DNA of 64,000 nucleotides. Source: Undaria pinnatifida (taxonomy: Eukaryota > Sar > Phaeophyceae > Laminariales > Alariaceae). The notes beneath the pieces are model-generated. The model ran no database searches. It was not told where the DNA came from and saw nothing but the letters and a program-made list of their open reading frames with translations. The stretch's first letter is position 1. Every line of letters starts with the position of its first letter. The stretch spans positions 12,779,264-12,843,263 of the forward strand of contig JABAKD010000025.1 of assembly GCA_012845835.1 (NCBI GenBank). Direction: 5' to 3'. This document shows positions 12,645 to 24,910 of this stretch, piece by piece. A program made the position numbers and the translations under genes.

Positions 12645-13190
12645 GCTTGCAATGTCCCCGTCCGGGAACACCAGGCCTCGGAAGCACGACGTGGAGCCGA
12701 ACCCGTGGTGTCTCGCCTCGGGTCTTTCTTCACTTGTTGGCGGAATAGCGCGAGAATCCGCCCTAGCTGCGCCAAACATGTAGCCAAAGCTGACGGTGCC
12801 AACACGTCGGTAGCCTCGTTGGACATTTGTGGGTCTGCAATGTCCCTTTCTGGGAACACCAGTCCTCGGCTCTCCGGGCCTGTAGTGACCCCTTGCGGGA
12901 GCACCGGGCCGCGAGAGCAAGATGCTAGTCCGAGCCCGGGGTTTCTCGCCTTGGATACTCCTAAGTCGCTGGCGGAAACTCGTAAAACGCGGCCCTCGCT
13001 GCACCCAAAAAATGGCAAAAACCGATGGTGCCAACCCGTCGGTAGCCTCGTTGGACATTTGGGTCCGCAATGTCTCTATCTGGGAACACCAGTCCTCGGC
13101 TTTTTGGGCCTGTCGTGTCTCCCTCACGAACATCTAGGCTCGAGAGCACGGCACGAGTCCGAACGCACGGTTTCTTGCGTCGTGGCCGCT
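12645..13190. repeat. Tandem repeat of about 190-230 bp, three copies
   Basis: Copies start at about 12645, 12836 and 13065 with GCAATGTC..., each followed by GGGAACACCAG and CCTCGG. GTCGGTAGCCTCGTTGGACA precedes the second and third copies. The minus strand reads through most of the array as an unrecognised repetitive protein frame. Confidence 0.75.
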
Positions 13191-13199
13191 TCGCTCTTT

Positions 13200-15650
13200 G
13201 GCGTATGGTAGAAAGAAAACTGATCTAACTGCGCCCGAAGGGGCAGGGGCTCTGACCTGTTTCTGCTGGACGAGAAGCGCGATTCTTCCGTAATTTTACG
13301 GGGAATAGCGTCCAGCTGATCAGGCTGGAAGCGGTGGCGTCACCACTGGCCCGTCGCACAGTGTCGGATCTTATTCCTGTGCCACTGGGTCAGACGTAGC
13401 CTGAAACACGTGGGTTAGCGTGCTAAAAGACAAAGCCGGGTCCGTAGACCCTGTGGGCGTCTCATGGAGCGGGGCTCGGGCAAGTGGCAATAATGCTTTT
13501 ACCCGAGGAGGCTCTTTTCCGTTATGCTTCTTGGAGAAGGGAGATGAGGTGGCTAAACTTGTCGACTCCTCCTTTATGGAAAAAACGACATAGCGCCCGC
13601 TTTTATCGCGAGGAAACACCGGATCGAGTCTCGCGAAAGATCTCGGTGTTTTAGTGTTGGCCTTCCCAAACATCAATTCGACCGCCGTCTCGTGGTCAGC
13701 AAAAAATGTTCCGAGGGTCGACCGTCCCACACCTCAAACCGACAGCCATCGCCTGGTCAGGGAGAGTGGGGGATAAACACATACGCGTAAAAAGGCGACG
13801 CGTCGTCACCGCAGCTATATTGTTGCGCTACGCGTGCCTGGGGGGCGACCGCGCAAAGCGCAGGTTCCGGTGCCATGGTTGATAGGGGCGGCGTTTGGAG
13901 CGCGTACCCCCATTGCTGAGTTTATGCTACGGCTGGAGGCAACTGCGCTGGAAGCGCGGTGTCCGTCGCTGAACGCAGACCATGACTAGGGGGGACGTCG
14001 CTAGTAGCGCGCGTTCTCGCCGTCGAAAAACAAACAAAGAAACAAAATTACCTGGCTGGGGGAAACCACCTATGAAGCTCTAGTTTCCGACGCCGGTACT
14101 ACTTCGTGAGAATCGTCCGCAGACGGCGTAGGAGCCCGTAGGCTCTTGACAGAGGCAATCTGTGCTGCGATACTGGAACGGCTAGCATTAAAACACAAGA
14201 AATTTCTGAAACTAAAAAAGGTACGCGCCGACAGTGTTGTCGACGGAGCCGTACCGCCGTCGTGCTGTCGATTGCCGTTACGGAATGTGCCAGGTTGGCG
14301 CGAGTGTATTTTCGCCCGGGCTGTGGGCGGCTCCAAAGCGCATTCGAGGAGCAGAAACGGGGGCAGAAGAGGTGTTCGAGCGCAGGATACCACCAGGGTG
14401 ATCCGACGTGTATGTGGTATCGTTGTGACAGTCTACCTTGCCCTGATCCTGGTGGTACCCTCGCGATTGACCTGCAAGATGTCGTCGATTTTTCATGTGG
14501 GTGTTCGGGCGAGACGATTGATCGTCTCGGCGGTTGCAGACCATGCGTGTTTGTCAACGTCGGCGTGCGTCATCGTCGCCAAGTTGGCCAAGTTCAGGGT
14601 TCAAGCAGTCACTCGCATTGATGAAAGGATGCCTACAATGCTTAAAGGAATGCTTGTCTTCGTGGCCGCTGAGGCATTACCCCCGGTTTTCTCGGAGGGC
14701 ATCCGCGCGAGATGAAAAGAGGCCGTTCCAAATGGGAGGGTCGTCTGTCTTAAACGAGGCCTTAACGGCGAAACCTTCTGCACAATGATGCTCTTCTAGT
14801 GGCGAGCAGTTCGGTGTGTGGTCAAGCCAATGGTCAGGTGAATCATCGATGGGCATGACAGTTGAATGACGTCTCGGTCCCGTCTGCCACGAAAGCGACT
14901 GGGACGGGAATCGGCGCTGGCCGCGCCCATGATCAGCGCGACGGGGCACCGAAGGGGCGGATGACCGCGCTCCCGTCAAAGAAACAGGGAGAGAGAAAAA
15001 TGTTTCGCCGTTGACGGCAGGTGTCTTATTATGCGCTTAGTCACTAAACGCCCGCCACATAGCATCCAACGAGGCGTGCCGCGGGTCCGCCGCCTTCGAA
15101 CCGGGGTACAACGCAGGCAGGAGAGCAGGAAATTGCTCATTCGCCGCCACCCAAATCACCTCCAACACCACATCCGTCCCCGGAGGCAAAACACGCTCAC
15201 TCCCCGTAGCGGTCGGCACAAGTACGCGAACCTACCGACTGAAATCAGAAAAAAAGGCATGTTGTTACACATTCCAAGGTATGCAACTTAGTGAAGCCCT
15301 TTATCTGTCTCAACCCTGTCGAAGTGCGTGATCGGCAGACGCAACAAGAGGGTGGAAGCCCAAGGCCCAAATGCTCCTCCTGCCATGGCTCTTGACACCT
15401 CTTGCCTGCTACCACGGCCACCACGCTGTGGTTCGTTCTCGGTGACGAAGACGGGCGGAAGGAGGTTAACGAGCCGTCCCACGCTGAACGTCCTCTCGCG
15501 CCATTCCTCCGCCCTCGGTCGCCTCCGCCAGGGTTGCGGACAACTGCCCCGGGTGGTGGACCAAAGTTTCCCCCTCGGCGGCGCCCTCAGCACACCCCGC
15601 ACCCGATTCGCTGTTACCCCCGCGGCGGTGGTGGTGGTCGCCACCCCCAC
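13200..15650. other. E1 interior without recognised domain
   Basis: GC-rich DNA with several open frames on both strands (for example 14146-14715 plus and 15288-15854 minus). None shows RT, protease, zinc-knuckle or RNase H motifs. It is probably decayed gag/pol or inserted sequence. Confidence 0.4.
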
Positions 15651-15658
15651 CATCTTGG

Positions 15659-16677
15659 CTAACACCCCCACGTTTGCGGTCTCCGCCGCTGCAACCGACG
15701 CTGCGTCGCTGCTTCCCCCGGTTTTGTTTTGCCAACTGTTCCTCCTGGGTTCGGCCAAACGATAGGGTCGGGGTCCTCGTCGTGGGCTATCAGCTGGGCC
15801 TTGACGAGGGCAAGGGTCGGGGCGGCTCTCGTCTGTCGAGCATAGGGCGTACAATGCACGCGAGTACAGGCCGCTTCCGCCGAAAATACGTCCGCTTGCA
15901 GCGACGCCGGCCGCTCTGACGAGAGGAGGGCGCTGGCCGTTTCCAAAACCGCGGTCGCCATGCTGAGGAGAAGTCTACCCTCGGCGCAGACGCCTTGCAC
16001 ACGACGATGACCTTGCATCAGGCGTCGTTCCCGGGTCGTGGTCGCAGGGATGCGACACCCTGCGGGCGCGACGAAGGCGCGGGGGCTGCGGTAGCTCCCG
16101 CTGCAGCCGACGTAGCTGGTTAGTCGAGGGCTTCTTGCGCCCTCCTCGCTACCAGAGACACCTACCGCGCAGCGATCTTCGCCTGCTCGACATATTTGTC
16201 AAACCGACGTCGGCGTGCTATCGTCTGGTTGGCGTCGTCAAGCGCCCGCTGGGCCCACGCCGCCGCGTATGCCAAGTCCAAGGGGGCAGCAAGGGCGCTC
16301 CGGTCCCGGGAGAGCTGGGGGTGGCGTTCTTTTGAGCGCGGAGAGCTCGGGTGGCAGCGGTGGTGCCCTGTCGATCGTATGGGGGGCAGCTGGTGGTGCC
16401 CTCCCGGGGCTGGCGAGAGCTGGCGTCGAGACGCCCCCGAATCCGGTGAGGGTTGGTCCGTCTTCTTCTCTGCGCGAACCGGCGAGTCGACCCTCTTGGT
16501 TGGTGGGTCCGGGTGGAGATATGGTGCTCCGTCTTCTGTCTCGTCACCGGAACATGCCCCCGGTGGTTCCCGCCGTTTCGAGTCGGGGGATCTCGAGCGA
16601 GCTCTCCCTGTCTCGTGGGCATCCAGGTTGTGGTGCGTGAAAGACCTCAGCCTTTCCTGAGTAGCCCGCTTCCTCAC
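15659..16677 (-). pseudogene. Possible gag-like remnant of E1
   Basis: Two minus-strand frames (16677-16162 and 16018-15659) encode charged proteins. The first is Pro/Arg/Ser-rich and ends in an alanine-rich helix-like segment. The second has an ALVKAQLIAHDEDPDPIVW stretch followed by a basic Arg-rich run. Their position just inside the 5' part of E1 and their composition fit Gag, but no zinc knuckle or Gag fold motif was seen. Confidence 0.3.
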
Positions 16678-16929
16678 TGGTAGACATGTTTCTTGTTGTC
16701 TGTATGGAGAGCAGCGGAAGGAGGGGGTGTGAGGGAACCTGGCGAGATGGGAATGACGCGTAAATAAGCTATGGAGACGGATATATTGTTATGGTGTCCC
16801 TGCTGCATGTAGCGGTATATCTTTGTTTCAGCAAACAGCAAGACATGGGCTTCGACTCCGTCCAGCATCCGTGATGGTAGCAGCCACGCCAACTAGCCGT
16901 ATAAAAGGAGTACAGCAGTAAGAAGGGTA

Positions 16930-17960
16930 CCATCCACCAAAACCGCAACATATGAGAAGCGCCCAGTCTGACGGTAGGGTATACGGGTAACGCCCGCACG
17001 AACCGCAGTAAAAGAAGTTGAAAATGGGCAGCACTGATCCTAACCGCAGTGCAGTTGGTGCAACACAGTAAAGGTACCCCTGCAGCCATCGTTCTTAAAC
17101 AGGTATCATTTAACCTTGGCAGGGAGGGGTAGCACGGGAAAGCGACGTCGTAAACGCCCACTCCCATTGCACAAAAACAGACAACATCTAACCTAGATGC
17201 AGTGTAAGAGGGGGCAGCACAGGAAATGGTTGCACAAGAAACCCACGCCCATCGCACCAAAACAGGCAACATTTTATCTGCAGTGTAGGGGGGCAGCACA
17301 CAGGAAAAAATCGCCGAACACGTCGACGCTCATCGCACCAAAACAGGCAACATTTATCTTAGGTGTAGTGTAGGGGGTAGTACATTAAAGGTTCGCCCAA
17401 CACGCCGACGCTCATCGTACCAAAACAGGCAGCATTAAGCCTAGGTGTAGTGTAGGGGGTAGGCAGTGAAAGGTCGCCGCACACGATGACACTCGTCACA
17501 CCGAACAGGCAGCATTTAGCCTAGGTGCAGTGTAGGGGGACAGCATACAGTAAAGGGTCGCCCAACACGCCGACACTCATCACATCGAAACAGGCAGCAT
17601 TAAACCTCGAGACCTAGTGTAGGGGGGTAGCACAGTGTGAAGGGTCGCCCAACACGCCGACCGTATGGAAAACAGGCAGCATCTGCCCCATCAGTAGCGT
17701 GGTGGGGGGGTAGCACAGTAGGGGTTCGCGCAGCCAACCGTATGAAAAAAACGGGCAGCATCTGTCCCAACAGTAGTGTAGGAGGCGGTAGCACGTAAAA
17801 GATCGCGCAGCCAACCGTAGAAAAAAAAAACGGCAGCATCTGCCCAGCAGTAGTGCATGGGGGGGTAGCACAGTAGAGAATGGCACCGCCAAAGTTATAA
17901 AAAACGGGCATCATCTGCCCCAACAGTAGTGTATGAGGGGGTAGCACAGTAGAGGGTTGT
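16930..17960. repeat. Minisatellite of about 80 bp, ten or more units
   Basis: The word AAAACAGGCARCAT recurs near 17172, 17256, 17337, 17420, 17501, 17585, 17667, 17747, 17824 and 17900 (spacing 76-84). Each is followed by TAG/TGTAGTGTAGGGGG and a CACGCCGAC-like word. Weaker units extend left to about 16930. Confidence 0.85.
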
Positions 17961-17989
17961 ACATGTGCCTATCGGTGGACAAGGTCAGT

Positions 17990-18370
17990 ACAACGCTTGA
18001 AGCAAGTAGTTTCCCCACCGACCGCACTAAAGCGGAACGGTCGCGCCTACACAGTAGTGCTGCTCGCTGCTGTGCCCACAGGTACCGACACTACCAACCG
18101 CACAAAACTGGGCAGGATAACCCCCCGGGCAAGATAGTTCCCCCCGACCGCACTATAGGGGGGTGGTCGCGCCTACAGAAGTGTTGCTCGCTGAATCATC
18201 GTTGCTGTGCCCATAGGTACCAACCTCACAAAAATGACCAGTATAACCCCCGAACAAGGTAGTTTCCCACCTTTCGCACTATAAAGGGACCATCGAGCCT
18301 ACAGTAGTGCTGATTGCTGTAGTATCGTTGCTGTGTTAAGAGGTAACGGCAACACCAACCGCCTTAATGA
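17990..18370. repeat. Minisatellite of about 126 bp, three units
   Basis: Units near 18005, 18132 and 18257 share TAGTTTCCCC, ACCGCACTA, TCGCGCCTACA and CGTTGCTGTG in the same order. Confidence 0.75.
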
Positions 18371-18742
18371 GTACAGTAAAATACTGAGACCAGCTGAATA
18401 GAAGGGGTGTACGCCCACAGCCGAATAGAAAGGCTGTTTGCCCCCAAGTACCGCATCAAGCGGGCTGATCCCCACTTGCACTATTAAAGGCTGTGAAGCG
18501 CAGTATCTCCGCGAACTGTAGTAAACGCTCTGTGACGGGCAGTAGCTGTCCGAACATGTGCAGAAAAGAAGAAAAAAGTGCCGGCATAGACCTTAGCAGT
18601 ATCGTGAGGAGCAGCACATGTACCAACAGCAGCAGAAAGCCAGCGTTTGCGCCTACAGTATAGTGCTTAGCGTCTCCGCCAACAGTAAACAGCATTGCAA
18701 CAAACAGTACCCGTCATGACAGCTGCAAAAAAAAATGAATAG

Positions 18743-18950
18743 TTTATCCTAGCAGCATTGGCTCCACGATTTTTTGCATCATTTATCCTAGCAGCCTTAT
18801 GAAACCCCGTGAAGATGTTTGCAGCATTTATCCTCGCAGCATTGTGGAACCCCGTAATTCTTTTTGCAGCATTTATCCTAGCAACATTGTAGAATCCCGT
18901 AAAGCAGATTTCAGCATTTATCCTACCAGCATTGTGGAAGGGCAGCACAT
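18743..18950. repeat. 45 bp minisatellite, five units
   Basis: TTTATCCT occurs at 18743, 18782, 18827, 18872 and 18917, each followed by AGCAGCATTG or a variant and AACCCCGT. The last four intervals are 39, 45, 45 and 45 bp. Confidence 0.85.
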
Positions 18951-19049
18951 GTACCGGCAGGAGGAAGACGGCCTAACGCCTGGACAGCTGAAAAGAAGGA
19001 TCCGAACCCACTACAACCGCACTATAGAAGGACACTTACGTTGACAGCA

Positions 19050-20100
19050 GTGCAGAGTGCCGCACTGTCGCAGCTGTGCCTACACGGAAAGTTGTATTAG
19101 TCCCCGCGTACCTATTGGTGGAATGTAGGGAGGGCATCGCACACGCCAGCAGCCTTGCCCAAAAAAGCCAGCACAGAGTTTCAGCTTTCACTAAATTCAA
19201 GTTCTAGTCACAGGGGGGCCAGGAAAAAAAAAATATCACTTGAATCGAACTTGCAAGGAGTACTCGCACAGCAGTGGAGGGTGTCAGAGCTCCGGTGCTG
19301 TAACTGTGGACGCTGGGGCGGTGAAGGGTCGAGCTATGTGGTGTACGGGCAGGAGCAAAGTAGGCGGCTTGGCTGCTGCACAGTGACTTCTACCGCAGAG
19401 AATCCGGCGGTATATGGCATGCATTGACGGCGAACCCATTAAGCTGCGCTGTAGATGGTATCTCTACGAACATGATGGTTGAGGCTACGTGACGCACAAC
19501 TGGAGTAGTGGAATGCTGTTGATCGAGAAAGTTCGGAGAGGGGTCCGAGTTGCGTCAAATTAGTAGCTGTACTATTTTCAGCAGAAAGTGAGCAAAAGTT
19601 TGTTCGTCCGACGCGCAGGACGGATCGACGTATGTACTGAAACCCATGCGATAACGCGTGTACTGGACGAATACACCAAACGAAAAAGCCCGAACATTCC
19701 ACGAGCACCGCCTGTCCCTTCCCAGGGAGGGTCACAAAGAGAGGAGCCCCGACGGAAGCTCCTAGAGCACGGTGCCCGTAGTCTAAGGGGGTCCCGCGGA
19801 GGGCGGTCTGGCTCCGACAGCGAAGGTGTATGCTGGCCGATGGGCTCTCTCAGCAAGAAAAGTCCCCGTCAATGGTCATTCGAAGGGTTGATTCCAGTGT
19901 GCTTGTCCGTGGCGCGTCGTGCATATGCTTCAGAGCCCCGAAACGCACGAAAAGTACAGGTTGATGGCCGATCATGGTGCTTGTGCTGGCACCTCGCGGA
20001 GATGTGCTGTGCAATATGCTGGCAGAGCGCGGAAAAACCAAGTCTGATGGGTGGGGCTTAGGCAGTTCCGCTGCGGAGTGATCTATGACCATCTGGCGGG
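19050..20100. other. E1 5' region without recognised gene
   Basis: Several open frames (for example 19588-20061 plus) have no known motif. The stretch lies between the tandem arrays and the 5' LTR and is probably the untranslated leader of E1. Confidence 0.35.
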
Positions 20101-20108
20101 GAACTGAT

Positions 20109-20313
20109 GGGACCAAAAGCGGAAACGAAGATGTGTGCTCCGAAGAGCAGTGTCATCCGCACGTACTCAGAAGGTATCGTCTGTGTGGTGCGTGCCCGGC
20201 GACCAACGGGAGGGACCAAAAGCCGAGACGAGGAGTGTGCTCCGAAGAGCAGTGTCGTCCGCACGTAGTTGGAAGGTGTCGTCCGTGTGGTACGCGCCCG
20301 GCGACCAACATGA
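20109..20313. repeat. 103 bp tandem duplication
   Basis: GGGACCAAAAGC opens both units (20109 and 20212). TGTGCTCCGAAGAGCAGTGTC and CCCGGCGACCAAC recur inside each. Confidence 0.85.
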
Positions 20314-20493
20314 GGGGCCCCTGACATCTCATTGCTGCTATGGTCGCCGTGGTAGGAGGAAGGGCGCTCCCTCCGTTGACAAGCCACCCGAGGAGGAACA
20401 GGGGTTGTGGGCTCGATGGGAAGCAAAAGCAAAATCGTTACGAAAAATATCGGATAAAATGGAGGAACGCTTCCACAATAGCAAGTCAAGCTA

Positions 20494-20503
20494 GACGACG
20501 CCA
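20494..20503 (-). promoter_or_regulatory. Putative primer binding site of E1
   Basis: Immediately inside the 5' LTR, the minus strand reads TGGCGTCGTC. TGG is the usual start of a site paired to a tRNA 3' CCA end. E2 has the same first eight bases at the equivalent place, which suggests a shared primer tRNA. Confidence 0.5.
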
Positions 20504-20505
20504 TT

Positions 20506-20787
20506 TGGAAGGTTACAGATGGGAACACAGAGTGCCTCCTGCAGGTTCGCCATTTAAGAAGGTCCTCGGGGAGTACTCACTTTCTTCGCCTTCGTAGAGA
20601 CGTTGCTTTATTCGATACCCCTACATACCCGGGTAGCTTCTGAGATCGGAGGCACGTGCCTCCGACCTATTTCCTACTCTCCCGACTACATAACGCCAAC
20701 CTAATCATACGAAACCCATCCAAATGATCTCGATTTCGGATAATTACACGCCTTTCGAGGCCGTATCTTAACACAGAACCAACCTCA
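20506..20787 (-). repeat. 5' LTR of E1
   Basis: The 282 bp sequence is the direct-repeat partner of 7216-7498, with TG...CA ends. By eye about one base in five differs. Confidence 0.8.
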
Positions 20788-20962
20788 GTACCCAACTTGT
20801 TTTATGACGAGTTGTGTTGTCAAGCAACTACCTTTTCCTCCCACTTTCAAATGTTATCCCGTATGAAAAGTGCGGTTTAGCTGTTCCCGCTGTCTAACTA
20901 CCTTCATCTAACGGTCTAGGCATGTTGATTGTTTGTATACCGATATGTTGACGGGTAAGTAT

Positions 20963-21220
20963 AGTAGGGGTTCCCAGTGACAGGTTGGCCACATAGCAGC
21001 GGGATTTCGCGATGGTGGTACAGTTTTGGCTATTTCGCCGTCGGTCCTCGTTGTTCTTCATCTACCGAATGAGTCTTCTTCTCTTCATGCTGTACATTGT
21101 CTTGGGGCAACGAAATATATATTTGTAGTCTTATAATTGTGTTCATACCGGTGGCTTCACTACCCCACTGTTGTTCGGTCAACGGGTAGGCCCTCTATGC
21201 TTCGTAGGGATCAACAAACA
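20963..21220 (+). repeat. LTR-like sequence B, copy 1
   Basis: This is colinear with 50548-50793. Shared blocks include TAGGGGTT, CAGGTTGGC, GCGGGATTTCG, ATATATATTTGT, GCCCTCTA and GGGATCAACAAACA at the end. The ~255 bp length and TG-like/CA-like ends suggest an LTR, probably copia type. The two copies are 29 kb apart and likely separate insertions. Confidence 0.55.
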
Positions 21221-21367
21221 CGATATTGATCGCGTATGAGGTACTATCCCTGTTCGAAGCACAGGGCGTTAAGTGACGTGGGCTCTTCTGCGGAAGAGAG
21301 CTAGCTGAGATCTCACACAAACGGCCCTCTCTGTGAAAGGGAGCGAGCTGGGTGTTTTATTTAAACC

Positions 21368-21798
21368 ATGCCTGAGGGCGAGGTCAACGTCGGCGTTGTG
21401 GACGTGAACGCGTTGGCAGAGAGAACGGGGAGCTCTCAAAAGGCCAAGACGCGGGAGCTGGCAGAGCTGCTCGCTAGAAGAGACCAACTCGATGAATAAA
21501 TCGAGGTTGGTTCTAACTACGGTTTTTGGACCGTCAACCAGATTTCTGCCGGATGGGATGCGCTCTACCTAGTCACAGGTCTAATTGAGGAAAACGAACC
21601 CATCATTCGCGAGGACTCACAACTACACCTAGAGCTCTCCAGCTTCTCTTCACGACAGAAGTAGCAAATGCAAGAGGTTTTGCAGCAAAGTCAGATACAA
21701 GAGAGGGTAGCGGTCGTGGCCAGGTCAGGGTCACAGCTCGTAATCCCACTGCTTGAGACTGGGAGTGAGACCACTGCGCAGCAGCAGCAGCAGCAGTA
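21368..21798 (+). pseudogene. Broken ORF downstream of LTR-like sequence B
   Basis: From ATG at 21368 one frame runs to a TAA at 21497, then continues in the same frame to TAG at 21662 and beyond to stops in a CAG run near 21797. The first ~98 codons look protein-like: acidic and Leu-rich, then WTVNQISAGWDALYLVTG, then glutamine-rich. The position about 150 bp after the LTR-like end would fit a Gag of that element. No known domain was recognised. Confidence 0.4.
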
Positions 21799-22030
21799 GT
21801 AGAAGCAGCAATTCGAGTCGGAGGAAAATAGGATAGTTTTGGTGGTTGAGGCGTGGAGGGATATGGTAGAACTTGAGACGAGGGGGGAAGATCAAGAGGA
21901 GCACTTGCAGCTGCCACTGAAGCAGCAGGAGCAGCTGCAATCGTCAGCGGCATCACCCCCTGTTTAGACGTCACCGCTCGTAGTCCCACTGCTTGAGACT
22001 GACGCGAGAGCACTGCACAGCAGCAGTCGC
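21739..22030. repeat. Direct duplication of about 238 bp with CAG runs
   Basis: CCCACTGCTTGAGACTG followed by an interrupted CAG run occurs near 21746 and again near 21984. The spacer is glutamine-codon rich. Confidence 0.6.
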
Positions 22031-22829
22031 AGGGGAATCAGCAGAAATTTGAGGCGAAGAGACAAGGCATGGTGGTTGATGCAGGCAAAAAGATCGTGGA
22101 GTGTGAGACGGGGGAGGAGGGGTAGCTCGACGGTTTGGGTGTAAAACTAAACTACGCGCAGTATCTGTCGTGCCATGTGGGAGCGCCGGCTACTGGGCCC
22201 ATTGATGTGTGGGCCCAGATTTGGGTCGGCACAAGGTGGTTGGTGGCGATGGAGGACGCTAGACGTGAGATGTACAGACACCCAGATGGAGGATCCTTTT
22301 CACCGTTTGCACCAGACTAAGGCATCGATCAGGTTATGTCGTAGTGCAGATTTATTCCGTCTGTCTTTGTCTTCATTCCAAAGTAATACAGCAAGTAGTG
22401 GACTTTTGCTGTGTGAAAGGCATCATATGACTTGTCGAGATAGTCTATAGACTTACTTAATCTTTAGACCTTTTTGCTGAATTTGCTCGGTTGGTGCATC
22501 CCTGGCATCTCCGGGGTCGGACGGTCCAGCTTTTTTTTTATTTGTTGCTCCGCATTGTTATTTTTGTTTCTGCTCGTTTTGCCAGTTGTTTCTTGACATT
22601 TCTGCTGCTTCCTGCCAAATTGTTTTTCCTGCCAACACGAGTTTGATATTGTTTTTGCGATTTTTTTATCCTTTCTGCTTAGCTTAAGTTGAACTTCCTA
22701 CCATTTGCCGCTAATACGCCGCCTGTAAGTTACTTGCGGAACGGTTCGGATTTAGCTTTTCTTTGATTTCCAACATTTGTTTTGTACGTGCACGAAGTTT
22801 CACCATATTCGCTGAGGTCTCGGTTTGGC

Positions 22830-23260
22830 GCATCATTTCAGCTCAGCTCCGCCCAGCACCCCCCACCGCAGTGCTATAGCCCAGCAACGCAGCGCCGTGC
22901 GGTGCCGTGCCCTGCGATGCCCTGCCGTGCCCTACAGCTCAGCTCAGCAGCGCACCGCAGCGCTAGCTCAGCAGAGCGCAGCGCCGTGCGGTGCCGCGCT
23001 TGGTCGTGCTTCACCATGCTGCGTTCTTCGCGGTACTTTTACTAGTTCGTACATGCCAGTAACATTCGCAGTATCATATCACGCACCGGTACTATGCATA
23101 ATTCTGTATATACTACGTTTTTGGATCACAAACAATGCACCCCCAGCCCAGGTAAGCCCGGCTATTTATAGCTCAGCGGTGCATTGCGGCATAGTGCGGT
23201 GCCGTGGCTTGCCCTTGGTTTTGCCGTGTTGTCGTGCGGCGCTGTGCGTCCTTTTGAACA
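22830..23260. other. GC-rich low-complexity DNA next to the E2 insertion
   Basis: Words such as GCGGTGCCGTG, GCAGCG and CAGCTCAGC recur many times in 22843-23030 and again in 23165-23240. No coding evidence was seen. E2 begins a few dozen bases later. Confidence 0.6.
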
Positions 23261-23298
23261 TACAGCAGTAGTTTGATACAGCTACCATTTATAAGGGA

Positions 23299-23722
23299 TG
23301 ATACCCAAGAACACCGCAGGGAGGTGCGAATCTCCAACGCTGTGTGTACAAGCGTTCCTCTTAGACAACGGTCGCAGAATGTGAGCGGTGTTGACGATTA
23401 CCGGACGAATAGAGGTGCTCGGTAAAGAGACAGAATCTCATGTTGAGATGGGGACAGAAGGAAGTGTGAGAGGTGTGCGAGGGCGCGCCCTCGCACTCCT
23501 CTCGGACGAAAGAAACGGGCAACGAGCTGAGGAAGCGTCTGGGAAGACGTCTTGGGGTTCCTCGGGATGTTATACCCTTCCTTGTGGCTCGGAGCGTTGG
23601 CGATAAAGACATCGCTCCGAGAGACGATATTTCCAGGAAAACGTGCGGAACGTTCCCGAAGGTTCTAGGATTTTTGTTCAGACGCAAGTAGGCAGGTTGG
23701 ATTCAGAGCATTGTGACCCACA
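23299..23722 (-). repeat. 3' LTR of E2
   Basis: This is the direct partner of 31101-31525, about 95% identical by eye. The minus strand begins TGTGGGTCACAATG. It contains an internal near-palindrome around GCGAGGGCGCGCCCTCGC. Confidence 0.9.
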
Positions 23723-24910
23723 TTACCGATCAAAATTACAGAGCAATGGGAACACAGGCTCCGGTAATCCAACCTTCCTAAGACACTATTAGTCTCCTCA
23801 AAATCTTTGGGAGTATGAACGACGTAGTACCGAAAAGGATCCGGAAATACTTATAGTAAACCAGAGTATTGTTCAGGATCGAATAACGGAGGGGTAATCA
23901 CAATTGTGCTTAGCCAAACACAGCATTGCTGCGGCCTGCAGGACAAGTGGCTGGTACGGAAAATTTACACAAAGCGTATTGAAAGCGTCGCGCGAAAGAC
24001 TTTATGACGGATCCTGAGTGTGCTATGCAACATTGACGCATCCTGGCCAGATAAAATTGATGCGATCGGAAGCACTGACGAACGAAAATTCATGGCGAAA
24101 AGCAAAGCAGCCATATGAGTAAGTCGATTCTAGGTGATGGCATGTATGTAGCCATAGGTCAGACCGAAGTTTGTTGCCTTTCTGGACGTTGAAATGGAAC
24201 TAACCCTCGCAGAAAAATGCACCCTGCAACAAACATGCGTCTCATATTCAATCACCCGGGCTCTTAAAAGCATTCCGGTGGAAAGAGACTCGGCGTGTGA
24301 TGCCCGTGGGGCCAGTAGACAAGAAATGGTGTTTGCTCGTTTATTATGCATTTCCTCTCGACTAGCTCGGATCTTGTTCGCCCCCCTGTGGCTGAAAGCC
24401 TCTCCGGAAAAAAACAACAAGTAGTCGACATATCATCTGGGTCTCGTGGAGAATAAGTGCCAACAGGCGACGTAAACGATTGCAACACAAAGGCGACTAA
24501 TAGGCTATTCCACTCGGATTTCTGGCGAAGCAAAGCTCCATATTGCCTAGAGTACACAAATTGATACCGGTTCCAAAGGTCGTGCGAGGACACAAGGGCG
24601 CGTAACGACGCGGGGAGTCAACTGGCGTACGACAGACGCTATTGTACCTCACTAAGAAGTAAAAAAAAAAGAAACATACATGATCAGTGGTCATGCTTCA
24701 CAAACAAGATATCCACGGGCACGCGTGCGCGGTTCTTCGCACGGAGGACAAAGGAAAATAAAAAACAAAGGAAGCTATGAAGGGCTGCCGGCTACAGGAA
24801 ATACTTAAACACGTGGGCGCCGGGCATCGGTTGTTGTAAAACCGACGCGATCAAATCACAGAGGAAAATATACATATACATATATATATGACACGGCGCG
24901 TATACATGCC
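23723..24910. other. E2 3' internal region, no domain
   Basis: About 1.2 kb between the chromodomain-like tail and the 3' LTR. It contains short frames only and a TA-rich run near 24865. It is probably the untranslated 3' part of the element. Confidence 0.45.

Larger units (their letters stand above)
7216..20787 (-). mobile_element. LTR retroelement E1 (Ty3/gypsy-like, old, defective)
   Basis: Two direct LTRs (7216-7498 and 20506-20787) bracket 13 kb that is GC-richer than the flanks. A minus-strand integrase lies near the left end, so the right LTR is the 5' LTR. A primer-binding-site-like TGGCGTCGTC follows it at 20494-20503. Reverse transcriptase and RNase H were not found. The interior holds many tandem arrays, proline/arginine-rich frames that may be gag debris, and a decayed integrase. 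No matching target duplication was seen (TCATG against GTACC), so the ends may have decayed or recombined. LTR divergence (about 20% by eye) points to an old insertion. Confidence 0.72.

Noticed and set aside
15328-16660. Several plus-strand frames in GC-rich E1 DNA
   Set aside because: High GC leaves frames open by chance on both strands; no domain was seen.
7216-20787. A host gene cluster inside E1
   Set aside because: The matched LTRs, primer-site-like word and integrase fit one retroelement better. No host-type protein was recognised.
22782-23271. Ala/Ser/Pro-rich plus-strand frames
   Set aside because: They follow the repeated GTGCC/GCAGCG low-complexity words.
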